In this document: positions 34,675-44,200 of the stretch, in pieces | Numbering within the stretch: position 1 is the stretch's first letter | How the letters are laid out: the number at the start of each line of letters is the position of its first letter | Assembly: GCF_027118995.1 (NCBI RefSeq) | Contig: NZ_CP098242.1 | Coordinates: 124,001-188,000 of the forward strand | DNA from: Oxalobacter vibrioformis | Lineage (GTDB): Bacteria > Pseudomonadota > Gammaproteobacteria > Burkholderiales > Burkholderiaceae_D | Direction: 5' to 3' | DNA length: 64,000 nt | The notes under the pieces: generated by a model | Told to the model about the DNA's origin: nothing | The model's input: the letters and a program-made list of their open reading frames with translations, nothing else | The model's database searches: none | Position numbers and translations under genes: made by a program

Positions 34675-35414
34675 GTACTATCGTTTTCTGGCATGGCTGG
34701 GGAGTGGGACCGGGTGTCTGGGATGACCTGGTTGACGAGTTGCGTCCGGCGCTTGCAGGAAAATACGAACTCCTTGTCCAGCCCCTGCCCGGCTACACGC
34801 CGGAGCAGATTCCGACCATCTATTACTCCGCCACCCAGTTGCTGGACGACCTGATGAAGGAGCTTTCCGGCCCGATCATCCTTTGCGGCTGGTCACTTGG
34901 CGCGATGCTGGCCATGCTGGCCGCCACCCGTTTTCCGGATCAGGTGCAAAAGCTGATCCTGATCGGCGCCACCCCGAACTTCATGAAGCGAAACGACTGG
35001 CCGGGCGGTGTACCGTTAAACATGATCGACAAGCTGGGCTCGGGTATCCGGGTTGACCCGGTCACGGCACTGCGCCGTTTTATCACGATTTTCAATCAGA
35101 ACGACGCCAATGCCCGCGAGGTGGCCCGCAAACTCACCGATGTGTCATCAGCGCCCGCTGCATCGCTGGAAGCCGGGCTGGATCTTTTGAAACATACTGA
35201 CCTGCGCCCGATCGTGCATGATATCCGGCAGCGGACACTGCTTCTTCACGGTGCGCACGACACGCTGATGCCGCTGTCTGCCGCCGAGTGGCTGCAAAAA
35301 CATATACAGAAGTCCGTGCTGGCTGTTTTGCCCGGCGCTTCCCATGCCCCCTTCCTCTCTGATACGCCCAAATGCGCCGAAATCATTGTGGACTTCCTGA
35401 ATGCCAGCAATTGA
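34671..35414 (+). CDS. bioH: pimeloyl-ACP methyl ester carboxylesterase
   Basis: A 247-residue alpha/beta hydrolase starting at GTG 34671. The oxyanion region FWHGWGVGPGVWDDL and the nucleophile elbow GWSLGAM (Ser at about residue 75) are present. The Asp is in HGAHDTLMPL and the His in GASHAPFLS. BioH removes the methyl ester from pimeloyl-ACP after BioC has protected it. It overlaps bioF by 4 bp and bioC by 14 bp. The position between bioF and bioC supports the assignment over a generic hydrolase. Confidence 0.9.
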   Translation: MSTIVFWHGWGVGPGVWDDLVDELRPALAGKYELLVQPLPGYTPEQIPTIYYSATQLLDDLMKELSGPIILCGWSLGAMLAMLAATRFPDQVQKLILIGATPNFMKRNDWPGGVPLNMIDKLGSGIRVDPVTALRRFITIFNQNDANAREVARKLTDVSSAPAASLEAGLDLLKHTDLRPIVHDIRQRTLLLHGAHDTLMPLSAAEWLQKHIQKSVLAVLPGASHAPFLSDTPKCAEIIVDFLNASN

Positions 35415-36183
35415 CAAGACCCGGGTAGGTGCCGCTTTTGACCGTGCCGCCCCCGATTACGACGGCATTGCGCGTTTCCAGCACACGGTATGCGACAGCC
35501 TGATGGGGCTTTTGCCTGTTTTTGCGCCGGACATGCCGTCGCCGGGCATGGTGCTGGATGGGGGCTGTGGCACAGGCTACGGCTCGGCACTCCTTTCCCG
35601 CCGCTGGCCCGCCAGCCGCATTGCCGGGTGCGACCTGTCACTGGAGATGCTGCGCCTGGCACGGGGGAAAAGTATCGACACCATCTGTGCCGACCTGGAG
35701 CAGCTTCCCTTTCGTGACGGCGCTTTTGATTTGGTATGGAGTTCGCTGGCACTGCAATGGTGCACGACGCCGGATGTGTATGCCGAGATGTACCGTATCC
35801 TCGCAAAAGAAGGCGTACTGCTTTTCACGACGCTGGGGCCTGGGACGCTGGCTGAGCTGGACTTTGCCTTTTCCGCCATTGACGCGCACCCGCATGTGCG
35901 TGCTTTTTCCACACCGGAAGAAACCCGCATGGCGCTAAAACAGGCCGGATTTACCGATATCCGTATCGAATGCGAGACGCGCCGGATTTATTTTCCCGAC
36001 TTCCGCACTTTCCTGACGAGTGTACGCGGTATCGGCGCCAACCAGGTGGGTGGTGAACGCCGCCGCGCCCTGATGGGAAAAAATGCCTGGAAACTGGCGG
36101 AAGAACGCTACGAGACCCTGCGTGGTGCTGACGGGATGCTGCCTGCGACGTATGAGCTGGTGTTTGGATACGGGCGGCGGTAA
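35401..36183 (+). CDS. bioC: malonyl-ACP O-methyltransferase
   Basis: A 260-residue SAM-dependent methyltransferase. Motif I is VLDGGCGTGYGSALL at residues 51-65, with an acidic residue in GCDLSLEMLRLARGK and the later ADLEQLPFRDGAFDLVWSSLALQW. It starts biotin synthesis by methylating malonyl-ACP. It overlaps bioH by 14 bp. The C-terminal block FLTSVRGIGANQVGG fits BioC. A family-A repeat follows the stop. Confidence 0.95.
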   Translation: MPAIDKTRVGAAFDRAAPDYDGIARFQHTVCDSLMGLLPVFAPDMPSPGMVLDGGCGTGYGSALLSRRWPASRIAGCDLSLEMLRLARGKSIDTICADLEQLPFRDGAFDLVWSSLALQWCTTPDVYAEMYRILAKEGVLLFTTLGPGTLAELDFAFSAIDAHPHVRAFSTPEETRMALKQAGFTDIRIECETRRIYFPDFRTFLTSVRGIGANQVGGERRRALMGKNAWKLAEERYETLRGADGMLPATYELVFGYGRR

Positions 36184-36184
36184 T

Positions 36185-36378
36185 GCAGTAGCGCGATAGC
36201 AGCGCGTTTGGTTTGTTACCCTGCACGGGTTGGTACTCTACGATGAGATTAGCCCTCAAGATGGCCTCATAAGGTGGGTGGTTGACCCACCTTATGACAT
36301 TCTATTGAGGTACATCTCATAGCAGGAACATAACAAGCGAAGGACAATAACGCGCCCGCCTTCGCGTCACAACGGCCC
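36185..36378. repeat. family-A interspersed repeat, copy 5 (minimal palindrome)
   Basis: Here the two arms meet with no middle module. The left arm is AGTAGCGCGATAGCAGCGCGTTTGGTTTGTTACCC, TCTACGATGAGATTAGCCCTCAAGATG. The centre is CATAAGGTGGGTGGTTGACCCACCTTATG, a near-perfect palindrome. The right arm is TCTATTGAGGTACATCTCATAGCAGG, ACAAGCGAAGGACAATAACGCGCCCGCCTTCGCGTCACAACGGCCCCC. It lies between convergent bioC and the MFS gene. Confidence 0.92.
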
Positions 36379-36379
36379 C

Positions 36380-38002
36380 CTACCGCAATCGCGTCCGCTT
36401 CCGATGCGTCAACCCCAAGAGCCGGGTGATCTTCGGCGGTGCATCCCCCACATGGTACTCCCGCACGATGTCGCGTTTCATTTTATCGGCCACCGTCATG
36501 CGTTCGCGCTGCCGGAGATGCTCGATGAGCGACTCGACCATGAATATCTCGACAATGAGGCCGGGCCGGTTGATGTCGCACAGCACTTCCCACAGGTAGG
36601 CGCCATTGCGCTGGCGGACGTGTTTGAGGTGCCTTAAGGCGCGGACAAATTCGCGCTGTCTTTTGACATCGATCTCGTATTCGATGGTGACCATGATGGG
36701 GCCGCGATCCATTGCGTGCGTGTCTGCCTCAAGCGGCGGTGACCAGTCGAGCGAGGGGGAAAGGTCCTGCACATCGTGCTGGCCGATTTCATAACGCCAG
36801 GCGGCGAGAATGCCGACAAAGGCGCCGATGGCGGCAAAAGCGAGCGCCGTGGGAATGTCAATGACGGAGGCAATCTGCCCCCATATGACGCTGCCGAGGG
36901 CAAAGCCGCTGGTGTAGATGACCCAGTACAATGCCAGCCCCCGTGCCCTCACCCAGCTTGGCAGTGCGGTCTGCGCGGATGTCATGAGGGAGGAAAAGAC
37001 GGTCATCCACGAGATGCCGATGACGAGCATGGCAGGCGCGGCTTCATAGACACGGGTGCTGTACGCCAGCCCGAGCATGGCAGCCGCATAGGTGAAGGTG
37101 GTGATGGCAACGAGCCTGTCACGGCTGATACGGCCATACAGGCGCGGCAGCAGCAGCGCACCGCAGATGGCGCCGACGCCAATGCAGGCGAGCATGAAAC
37201 CGTAGGTGCCCGGCCCGCTTTTTAGTTGCTGGCGGACGATGAGGGGCAAAAGCGCCCAGGGCGCGCTGGCAAAGACAAAGAAGGCACAGCCCCTGGCAAG
37301 GACAGCACGCAATTCAGGTGAGTGCCTTGCATAGCGCAATCCGGCGCGTATTGCCCCGCGCAGCTGTTCCTGGGGCAGATTGCTGGTGCGGGGGCTGCGG
37401 TTCCATTTCTTGATGGCGATGACAACGGCAAAAAAGGAGATGGCATTGAGGACAAAGACAGCACCCGGCCCGGTGGCAGCGATGATGAGGCCGGCTATCG
37501 CCGGGCCGATGGCGCGGGCGGAATTGGTGGCGATGGTGTTTAGGGCGATAGCGGACTGGAGTTCGCTGCGCCTGACGAGCTCGGGGACGATGGCGCCCCA
37601 GGCGGGCATCATCATGGCAGCGCCAATGCCTAAGGAGAATGTGAGTAAAAGGAGTGTCCAGGCGGTGGTCATGCCGGTGAGTGTGAGGACACCGAGAATG
37701 GCGGCACTGACGGCCATCCAGAGCTGGGTGGCGATGAGGTATTTGCGCCGGTCAAGGATGTCGGCGAGTGCGCCGGCGGGAACGGCCAGCAGGAAGAAAG
37801 GGATGGTCGTGGCAGCCTGCACGAGGGATACCATGAGCGGATCGGGGGCCAGCGACGTCATCAGCCACCCTGCCCCGACTTCCTGCATCCAGGAACCAAT
37901 GTTGGAACACAACGTGGCGATCCACATCATCCTGAATATTTTGCTGCTCAGGGGTGAAAATGGGCCTGTCTGTTCGTTTTCCCGTCTTTCCTCAAATGTC
38001 AC
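36380..38002 (-). CDS. MFS exporter (MFS_3/EntS type) with C-terminal ABM-like domain
   Basis: A 540-residue protein. Residues about 20-415 form a 12-TM major facilitator of the DUF894/EntS type: LWIATLCSNIGSWMQEVGAGWLM, AGALADILDRRKYL as the A-motif loop, and GPAIAGLIIAATG. The C-terminal 120 residues form a soluble ferredoxin-like/ABM fold (VTIEYEIDVKRQREFVRALR, HLKHVRQRNGAYLWEVLCDI, VEIFMVESLIEHLRQRERM). This fusion is known in the family. The substrate is unknown. Confidence 0.88.
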   Translation of the reverse strand: MTFEERRENEQTGPFSPLSSKIFRMMWIATLCSNIGSWMQEVGAGWLMTSLAPDPLMVSLVQAATTIPFFLLAVPAGALADILDRRKYLIATQLWMAVSAAILGVLTLTGMTTAWTLLLLTFSLGIGAAMMMPAWGAIVPELVRRSELQSAIALNTIATNSARAIGPAIAGLIIAATGPGAVFVLNAISFFAVVIAIKKWNRSPRTSNLPQEQLRGAIRAGLRYARHSPELRAVLARGCAFFVFASAPWALLPLIVRQQLKSGPGTYGFMLACIGVGAICGALLLPRLYGRISRDRLVAITTFTYAAAMLGLAYSTRVYEAAPAMLVIGISWMTVFSSLMTSAQTALPSWVRARGLALYWVIYTSGFALGSVIWGQIASVIDIPTALAFAAIGAFVGILAAWRYEIGQHDVQDLSPSLDWSPPLEADTHAMDRGPIMVTIEYEIDVKRQREFVRALRHLKHVRQRNGAYLWEVLCDINRPGLIVEIFMVESLIEHLRQRERMTVADKMKRDIVREYHVGDAPPKITRLLGLTHRKRTRLR

Positions 38003-38077
38003 ATGTAATCCGTTTTGTCTGAATGCCGAGGCTTGCCTTATTGTATGCTGTAACGGCAGAAAACGGTTTATGTTGAA

Positions 38078-39382
38078 TCAGGAAAAGCCGGGCGGCGTGC
38101 TTGACGGGTCGTTTTTGTCGAGTTCGTCGAAATAATCCGACAGGCTCTGGTCGAGGTTTTCCTCGATCAGGCAGGTGATTTTCTGTGACAGTTCGTCTTC
38201 TTCTTCGGGCTGGAAAACAAAGAGGACATACACGTCTGCCAGGGTGATTTTCCGGGCATTGCCCACCCAGCGCCATTCGTCGAGTGCACGCCTGATGGCC
38301 TTTCTGCGGCGGCGGAATATGATGCGCGCCCGCCGCTGGATATGGTCAACCCATCCCTTTTCCTGCATGGTGAGCAGCATGCCCTCCAGCTCGGCACTGG
38401 ACAGGCTGGCGTGGCGTTGCAGGCGTGTCCAGCCGACCGACTTGTTTTTTTCGGACCGCGCATAAAAAAGGGTGCGGATGATAAAGAGCGCGTCTGCATA
38501 CTGGCTGCCCGGTGTGACTACCCGGCGCCAGCGCCCGCTGCGGAAATCAGGCAGTGACGAGGTGAGTACCGCACCGAAAAGCATGATGAGCGAGCTGACG
38601 TAAAGCCAGAGTAAAAACATGGGGATGATGGCTATTGCGCCGTATATTTTCTGGTACGACGCAAACTGCATGACGAAAATGGCAAAGAGCCGCTTGGCGA
38701 TTTCAAAGGCAACGGATGCAAAGACCCCGCCCCACAGCGCATCTTTCCACAGGATCTGGCGGTACGGGACAAAGCGGTAGAGCAAGGTAAAGGCAGTCGT
38801 GGAAATACCGCCCAGGAAAAAGATGGGCCAGATGCCCTTGAGGTATGGCAGCCCGCCCACGATACCCCGCGCAGCGAGGTACAGATACGATGTCAGGTAA
38901 AGCGACCCGCCCAACAGCAGCGGCCCCAGCGTCGCAATGAAAAGGTACATGATGAAGCGCCGGATGATCGGGCGCGGCTCCTGGACACCCCAGATACGGT
39001 TGAAGGTGGTTTCGATGAGGTCAAACATCATGGCGGTGGTAAAGAGCATCGCCAGCGAGCTGACAATCGAGACACCGGATGCCTTGCTGGCAAAAAGGGT
39101 GAGGTTGTCCAGGATGCCTTTTGCCATGCCGGGCGGGATCATGCCGCGGGTGAAGTAGATTTCCACCATCTTTTGCAGCATTTCAAACTGGGGAAAACGG
39201 GTAAAGATGGCCAGTGCAACGGCAACGGCCGGGACGATGCCGAGTATAAGGGTGTAGGTGATGTTGCCCGCCACCTGCGTTAAGCGTTCTTCGTCAACCC
39301 GGCGCCATACGTACTGGGCCAGATCGATCAGCCGCTGGAGGTGACGGTTTTTGGCGTGCAGGTTGTCTATCGGGTTGGGCAT
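38078..39382 (-). CDS. YihY/BrkB-family inner-membrane protein
   Basis: A 434-residue protein. The N-terminal 300 residues carry about six TM segments with family features (ERLTQVAGNITYTLILGIVPAVAVALAIFTRFPQF, LIETTFNRIWGVQEPRPIIRRF, PYLKGIWPIFFLGGISTTAFTLLYRFVPYR, YGAIAIIPMFLLWLYVSSLIMLFGAVL). A cytoplasmic C-terminal domain of about 130 residues is charged and winged-helix-like. YihY was once labelled RNase BN in error. The true role is unclear. Confidence 0.92.
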   Translation of the reverse strand: MPNPIDNLHAKNRHLQRLIDLAQYVWRRVDEERLTQVAGNITYTLILGIVPAVAVALAIFTRFPQFEMLQKMVEIYFTRGMIPPGMAKGILDNLTLFASKASGVSIVSSLAMLFTTAMMFDLIETTFNRIWGVQEPRPIIRRFIMYLFIATLGPLLLGGSLYLTSYLYLAARGIVGGLPYLKGIWPIFFLGGISTTAFTLLYRFVPYRQILWKDALWGGVFASVAFEIAKRLFAIFVMQFASYQKIYGAIAIIPMFLLWLYVSSLIMLFGAVLTSSLPDFRSGRWRRVVTPGSQYADALFIIRTLFYARSEKNKSVGWTRLQRHASLSSAELEGMLLTMQEKGWVDHIQRRARIIFRRRRKAIRRALDEWRWVGNARKITLADVYVLFVFQPEEEDELSQKITCLIEENLDQSLSDYFDELDKNDPSSTPPGFS

Positions 39383-39592
39383 CAGGTCAAATCATGTTGT
39401 TGTATTGCCAGTGTAGCGCAAGGATGCGCCTGTTGCTATCCTCCCGGTTTTATCATTTTCTGCTGCCGGGCTTCTTGATGTTTCCGCTATCTGCGCTTGT
39501 ACCGTGGATGGAACGCGATGGTTTTTGCGCTTTTTCATGGTTTAGGGCAGAATGGATTTATTCGTCTTACAGCTTGCTAAGGGAAATTTTTT
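39383..39592. other. divergent intergenic region
   Basis: No gene is supported. It separates the YihY-type gene from the FAD oxidoreductase and holds their promoters. AAGGGAAA at 39577-39584 is the ribosome site of the latter. Confidence 0.4.
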
Positions 39593-41008
39593 ATGCCAAT
39601 GCAGGGTTTTCTGAATGGATGCGCCAATGCTATTGGTGCCGATCATGTCGTCACCGATGAGGCATTGATGCTGCCTTTTCTGACAGATTATCGCCAGCGC
39701 TTTACGGGCCGGGCGCTGGCTGTGGTGAAGCCATCCACCACAGAGGAGGTGGCCGCCATTGTCAAACTGTGCAACCTGCACCATGTGCCGCTGGTCCCCC
39801 AGGGGGGCAATACGGGCCTGGTGCTCGGGAGTATCCCGGATGAATCCGGCAAGGCGATTGTGCTGTCGCTAAACCGCTTAAACCGGATACGCGAACTGGA
39901 TGCCGCCAATAACACGTTGACCGCCGAGGCGGGGTGTATCCTGGACCATATCCACAGTGCGGCAACAGATGCGGAGCGCCTCTTCCCGCTGTCACTCCCC
40001 TCTTCCGGCACCTGCACGATAGGCGGCAATCTTTCGGCCAATGCCGGGGGCACGGCTGTGCTGCGCTACGGCACGGCAAGGGAGCTGTGCCTGGGGCTGG
40101 AGGTGGTAACGGGTGAAGGCGGGATATGGAATGGCTTGAGAGGGCTGAGAAAGGATAATACGGGTTATGACCTGCGGGATCTTTTTATCGGTGCGGAAGG
40201 CACGCTTGGGGTGATGACGGCAGCGGTGTTAAAGCTGTACCCGCTTCCCAAGGCGAAGCTGACAGCAATTGCCGCAATGACAACGCCTGACAAGGCGCTG
40301 GACCTGCTGAATATTGCACAGCGTTACTGCGGCACCTCGCTTACCGCCTTTGAGCTGGTGTCGCGATACGCGATGGAACTGGTGCTGAAACATTTTCCGG
40401 CACTTTCGGCTCCCCTGCCTCTCACTTACGGGCAATATGCGTTAATCGAACTCTCAGACAGCGAATCGGAGGATCATGCCGCCGACATGCTGGAAACCTT
40501 CCTGGAATATGCGATAGAAGAGGATGTCATCCGTGATGCGGCGGTTGCCCAATCCATCGCGCAATCGCAAAGCATGTGGCAGCTGCGGGAAAACATTTCT
40601 GCCGCCCAGGCGATGGAAGGGAAAAATATCAAGCACGACATTGCGCTGCCCACGTCATCGGTTTCGGATTTTATCGCGAAAACGGACCAGCTGTTGCAGG
40701 CGCATTTCCCCGGCTGCCGCATGGTGACATTCGGGCATCTGGGCGATGGCAGCCTGCATTACAACGTCAGCGCGCCGCCGGGAGTGCCGGTGGAAGCCTT
40801 TATGGACTGCACCCCGGAAATCAACCGGATCGTGTATGACAGTGTGGCCTCATTTAATGGAACGATATCAGCGGAACACGGCCTGGGGGCCTTGAAACGC
40901 GAAGAACTGGTGCGGTACAAACCGCCAATCGAGATTGACATGATGAAGCGGATCAAGGCGGCGTTTGATCCGAATCATGTGATGAATCCTGGGAAGATAT
41001 TGATTTGA
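39593..41008 (+). CDS. FAD-linked 2-hydroxyacid dehydrogenase (D-2-hydroxyglutarate/D-lactate dehydrogenase type)
   Basis: A 471-residue VAO/PCMH-fold flavoprotein. FAD-binding blocks are PSTTEEVAAIVKLCNLHHVPLVPQGGNTGLVLG, SSGTCTIGGNLSANAGGTAVLRYGTARELCLGLEVV and LRKDNTGYDLRDLFIGAEGTLGVMT. The FAD-oxidase_C domain follows, with the metal/substrate His cluster in FGHLGDGSLHYNV and EHGLGALKREEL, and the tail AFDPNHVMNPGKIL. Whether it uses D-2-hydroxyglutarate, D-lactate or glycolate cannot be told by eye. No glcE or glcF is near. Confidence 0.9.
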   Translation: MPMQGFLNGCANAIGADHVVTDEALMLPFLTDYRQRFTGRALAVVKPSTTEEVAAIVKLCNLHHVPLVPQGGNTGLVLGSIPDESGKAIVLSLNRLNRIRELDAANNTLTAEAGCILDHIHSAATDAERLFPLSLPSSGTCTIGGNLSANAGGTAVLRYGTARELCLGLEVVTGEGGIWNGLRGLRKDNTGYDLRDLFIGAEGTLGVMTAAVLKLYPLPKAKLTAIAAMTTPDKALDLLNIAQRYCGTSLTAFELVSRYAMELVLKHFPALSAPLPLTYGQYALIELSDSESEDHAADMLETFLEYAIEEDVIRDAAVAQSIAQSQSMWQLRENISAAQAMEGKNIKHDIALPTSSVSDFIAKTDQLLQAHFPGCRMVTFGHLGDGSLHYNVSAPPGVPVEAFMDCTPEINRIVYDSVASFNGTISAEHGLGALKREELVRYKPPIEIDMMKRIKAAFDPNHVMNPGKILI

Positions 41009-41224
41009 TGGTTGCCGTGGGTCAGCCACCCACCTTATGAGCTCAATCTCGAGGGGCATCTCATAGCAAGAACACAACAAGCAAAGAGTAATAAAGCAAA
41101 CGTACCAAGCCGCCCCCCTCGTGCGCCGCACTGCGTTTGGCACGCTCACTGCGTTCCCTGCACGCTACGAGGTAAACGCCACAACAAACGCGCCTGCCGT
41201 CGCGTCACCACGGCCCCTCCCCCG
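41009..41224. repeat. family-A interspersed repeat, copy 6 (right arm with an insert)
   Basis: TTGCCGTGGGTCAGCCACCCACCTTATGAGCTCAATCTCGAGG..CATCTCATAGCAAG, AACAAGCAAAGAGTAATAAAG, then about 60 bp of insert with CCTCGTGCGCCGCACTGCGTTTGGCACGC. This insert is found inverted in copy 7 at 51215-51245. The right end is AACAAACGCGCCTGCCGTCGCGTCACCACGGCCCC. It lies between convergent genes. Confidence 0.88.
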
Positions 41225-44200
41225 CTAGATAATCAACCCCTTCTTCAAATCATGCTCAACCAGAAATCCCGGGATGTTTTCAGCAGGTATCGGACGGGAA
41301 AGCAGGTATCCCTGTATTTCCTTGCAGCCGCGCTCCCTCAGGAAGGCAAGCTGCTCTTCGGTCTCCACCCCTTCTGCCACGGTAACCATGCCCATGCTGT
41401 CTGCCAGCGAGATAACGGCTTCGACGATAGCCATGTCATCGGCATCTGCCGGGATATCCTGGACGAAGGAACGATCGATCTTGAGGATATAGACGCTGAA
41501 TCGCTTGAGGTAAGCCAGCGAGGAATAGCCGGTACCGAAGTCGTCAATGGAAATGCGCAGGCCGCGCTGGTGAAGCTGGTCAATGATGGCGATGGCCGCC
41601 ATCGGATTTTCCATGGCAACGCCTTCGGTGAGTTCGATATGCATGGATTCGGGCGGCAGCGCAAATTCGTCCAGGACGTGCATGATCATTTCAGACAGGC
41701 GCGGATGGCGGAACTGGACGGCGGAGAGGTTCACTGACATGGAAAGGCTGTCAAAACCGCCATCCAGCCATTCCTTGAGCTGCCTTGCGGCTGTACGGAG
41801 TACCCATTCGCCGATGGGAACGATTTCTCCATTGGCTTCGGCAACCGGGATGAATTCGGCCGGGGAAATAAAGCCAAGCTCGGGATGGTTCCACCGGATA
41901 AGCGCCTCAAACCCGACAATACGACTGGTTTCCAGCGACATCTTCGGCTGGTAATGCAGGGTAAACTGGTCACGTTCCAGCGCACGGCGCAAGGCATTGT
42001 CCAGCTGAAGCAGGCGTGCGGAACTGGCCTGCATTTCCACGGTAAAGAAACAGTAGTCATTGCGTCCGTTTTCCTTGGCGCGGTACATGGCGGCATCGGC
42101 ACTGCGTGAGAGAGTATCAAAATCATTGCCGTCAGTCGGGTAAAGCGAAATGCCGATTGAGATGGACAGGCTGATTTCGTGGTGATCCACCAGATAAGGT
42201 CTTGACGCGACATGCAGGAGGCGCTCGGCCAAAAAGGCCGCGCCGTCCGTATCGGTTCCCGGCAAGAGCAGCACAAATTCGTCACCGCCAATACGGGCAA
42301 CGGTATCCTGCTCACGCACAACACCGCGCAATCGGTCGGCAAACTGTTTCAGGAGCTCATCGCCCACACCGTGCCCCAGTGAGTCGTTGACGTTCTTGAA
42401 GTTGTCAAGGTCAATGAACATCATGCCCATGGGTTCGTTTTTCCGCTGGGCGATGCTGACCGCCATGTTGCAGCGCTCACGCAGCAGTGTCCGGTTTGGC
42501 AGGCCTGTCAGTGAATCGAAGTGGGAAAGCCAATGGACCCGTTCTTCCGCTTCCTTGCGCTCGGTCAGATCGGCAAACATGGCAATGTAATGGGTCAGCC
42601 GCCCCAGGGTGTCACGCATGGCCTTGATGGAAAGCCACATGGGATGAATGGTGCCGTTCTTGCGGCGGTTGAAGACCTCCCCCTGCCAGCGGTCCCCGTC
42701 ACTGACGGAGGTCCACATGGCCGCGTAGAAATCATTGTCGTACATACCGGAAGAGAGGATATTCGGGTCTTTGCCCCTGACCTCATCAAACTCGTAACCG
42801 GTAATCGCCGTAAAGGCCGGGTTGATCATGGCGATCTTGCCGCTGTTGTCCAGCAGCATGAGTCCTTCGCTGCTGTGCTCGATCACCTGGGCAGACAGGA
42901 GAAGCTGCTCTTCCCGCTCGAAATGCTCAATGGCAAAATCAATATCGCTGACCAGCTCCACCAGCAGGTTCTGGGAAGGGACGTCAAAGGCGTGAGTGTA
43001 ATCAGAACAGATGAAGTAAACACCAATCACTTCTCCCTTGCGATGCAGCGGCAAAACGGCAAGGGAACCCCAGTCATGGAGTTCTCCGGCTTCCCAAAGG
43101 CCTTTGAGCACCGGGTCATTTGCGACCTCCTGTACCCATATCGGACGGTTTTCACGCACAGCCCGCTGTGCCGGTCCCATGGAGACTTCTTCTCCATCCA
43201 GCGGGATGGCCAGGCCATCCAGGTAATTGAGGTGGATACCGTAAGCTGCCACGGGGTGGATGGTTCGGCTGGCGGGACTGATCATGCCCACCCATACGGT
43301 GGAGAAATCCGCATACTGGACGATGTCGGCGCATATCTGCTGGAAAAGCTCGTTTTCGTTCTTGCAGCGGATGATGGACTGGTTACACTCGCTTAATGCG
43401 GCATACAGCCTGTTTAAACGATCAATCTCGGCTTCGGCTTCCATGCGCCTGGCGTAAAGATCGCGATAACGCTGCTCGCTTTCGCGCAATTCGTTTTCTG
43501 CCACGGTACGGGCCTGGTCGCGCAGGAAATTGTCCAGTGCAAAATTGATGTCGGTTGACATCTCGGCGAGCAGTTCCCGGGAGGATTCGTCAAAGGCATT
43601 GGCCCTGTCCGAGTAAACGTTGAGGGTGCCGTAATAAACCCCGTTCTGCCTCAGGGGCAAAACGGCAATGGAGTGGATGTTGAGGTTGACGATTACCGCC
43701 TTCCAGCTATCAGGCATTTCATCATTGATGATCTCATCGACATGCTGCAGCCATACCGGCCGGCTTTCACTCATGGCAAGACCGGTCGGCCCCCTGCTGC
43801 CCGGCTCATTCGGGTCCAGGCTGAGTTTGAGCATCTGCAACTGCCCCACGAGATCAGGGATATTGCTGTAGGAGCTGATCGGATGCACGGTCTGGTCATC
43901 GGCGTTGAGCCAGCCGATCCAGGCAATGGTCATGCCGGCATAGTTGACAATGGCATGGCAGATTTTCCGGAACATTTCATCCGGGCTGTGGGAATGGACG
44001 ATGGCCTGGTTGCAGTGGGAAAGCGCGGCATAAAACTGGTTCAGTCGATGAATCTGCGCTTCGTCTTCCTTGCGCCGGGTGATGTCCTCGACTGTCAGGA
44101 GGATATGCTCAACGGAACCACCGGCCTTGCGCACACAGCGCAGATGAATGTCGGCAATGGCAATCTCCCCGTCTTTGCGGACGAGGTTTCGCTGCAAATG

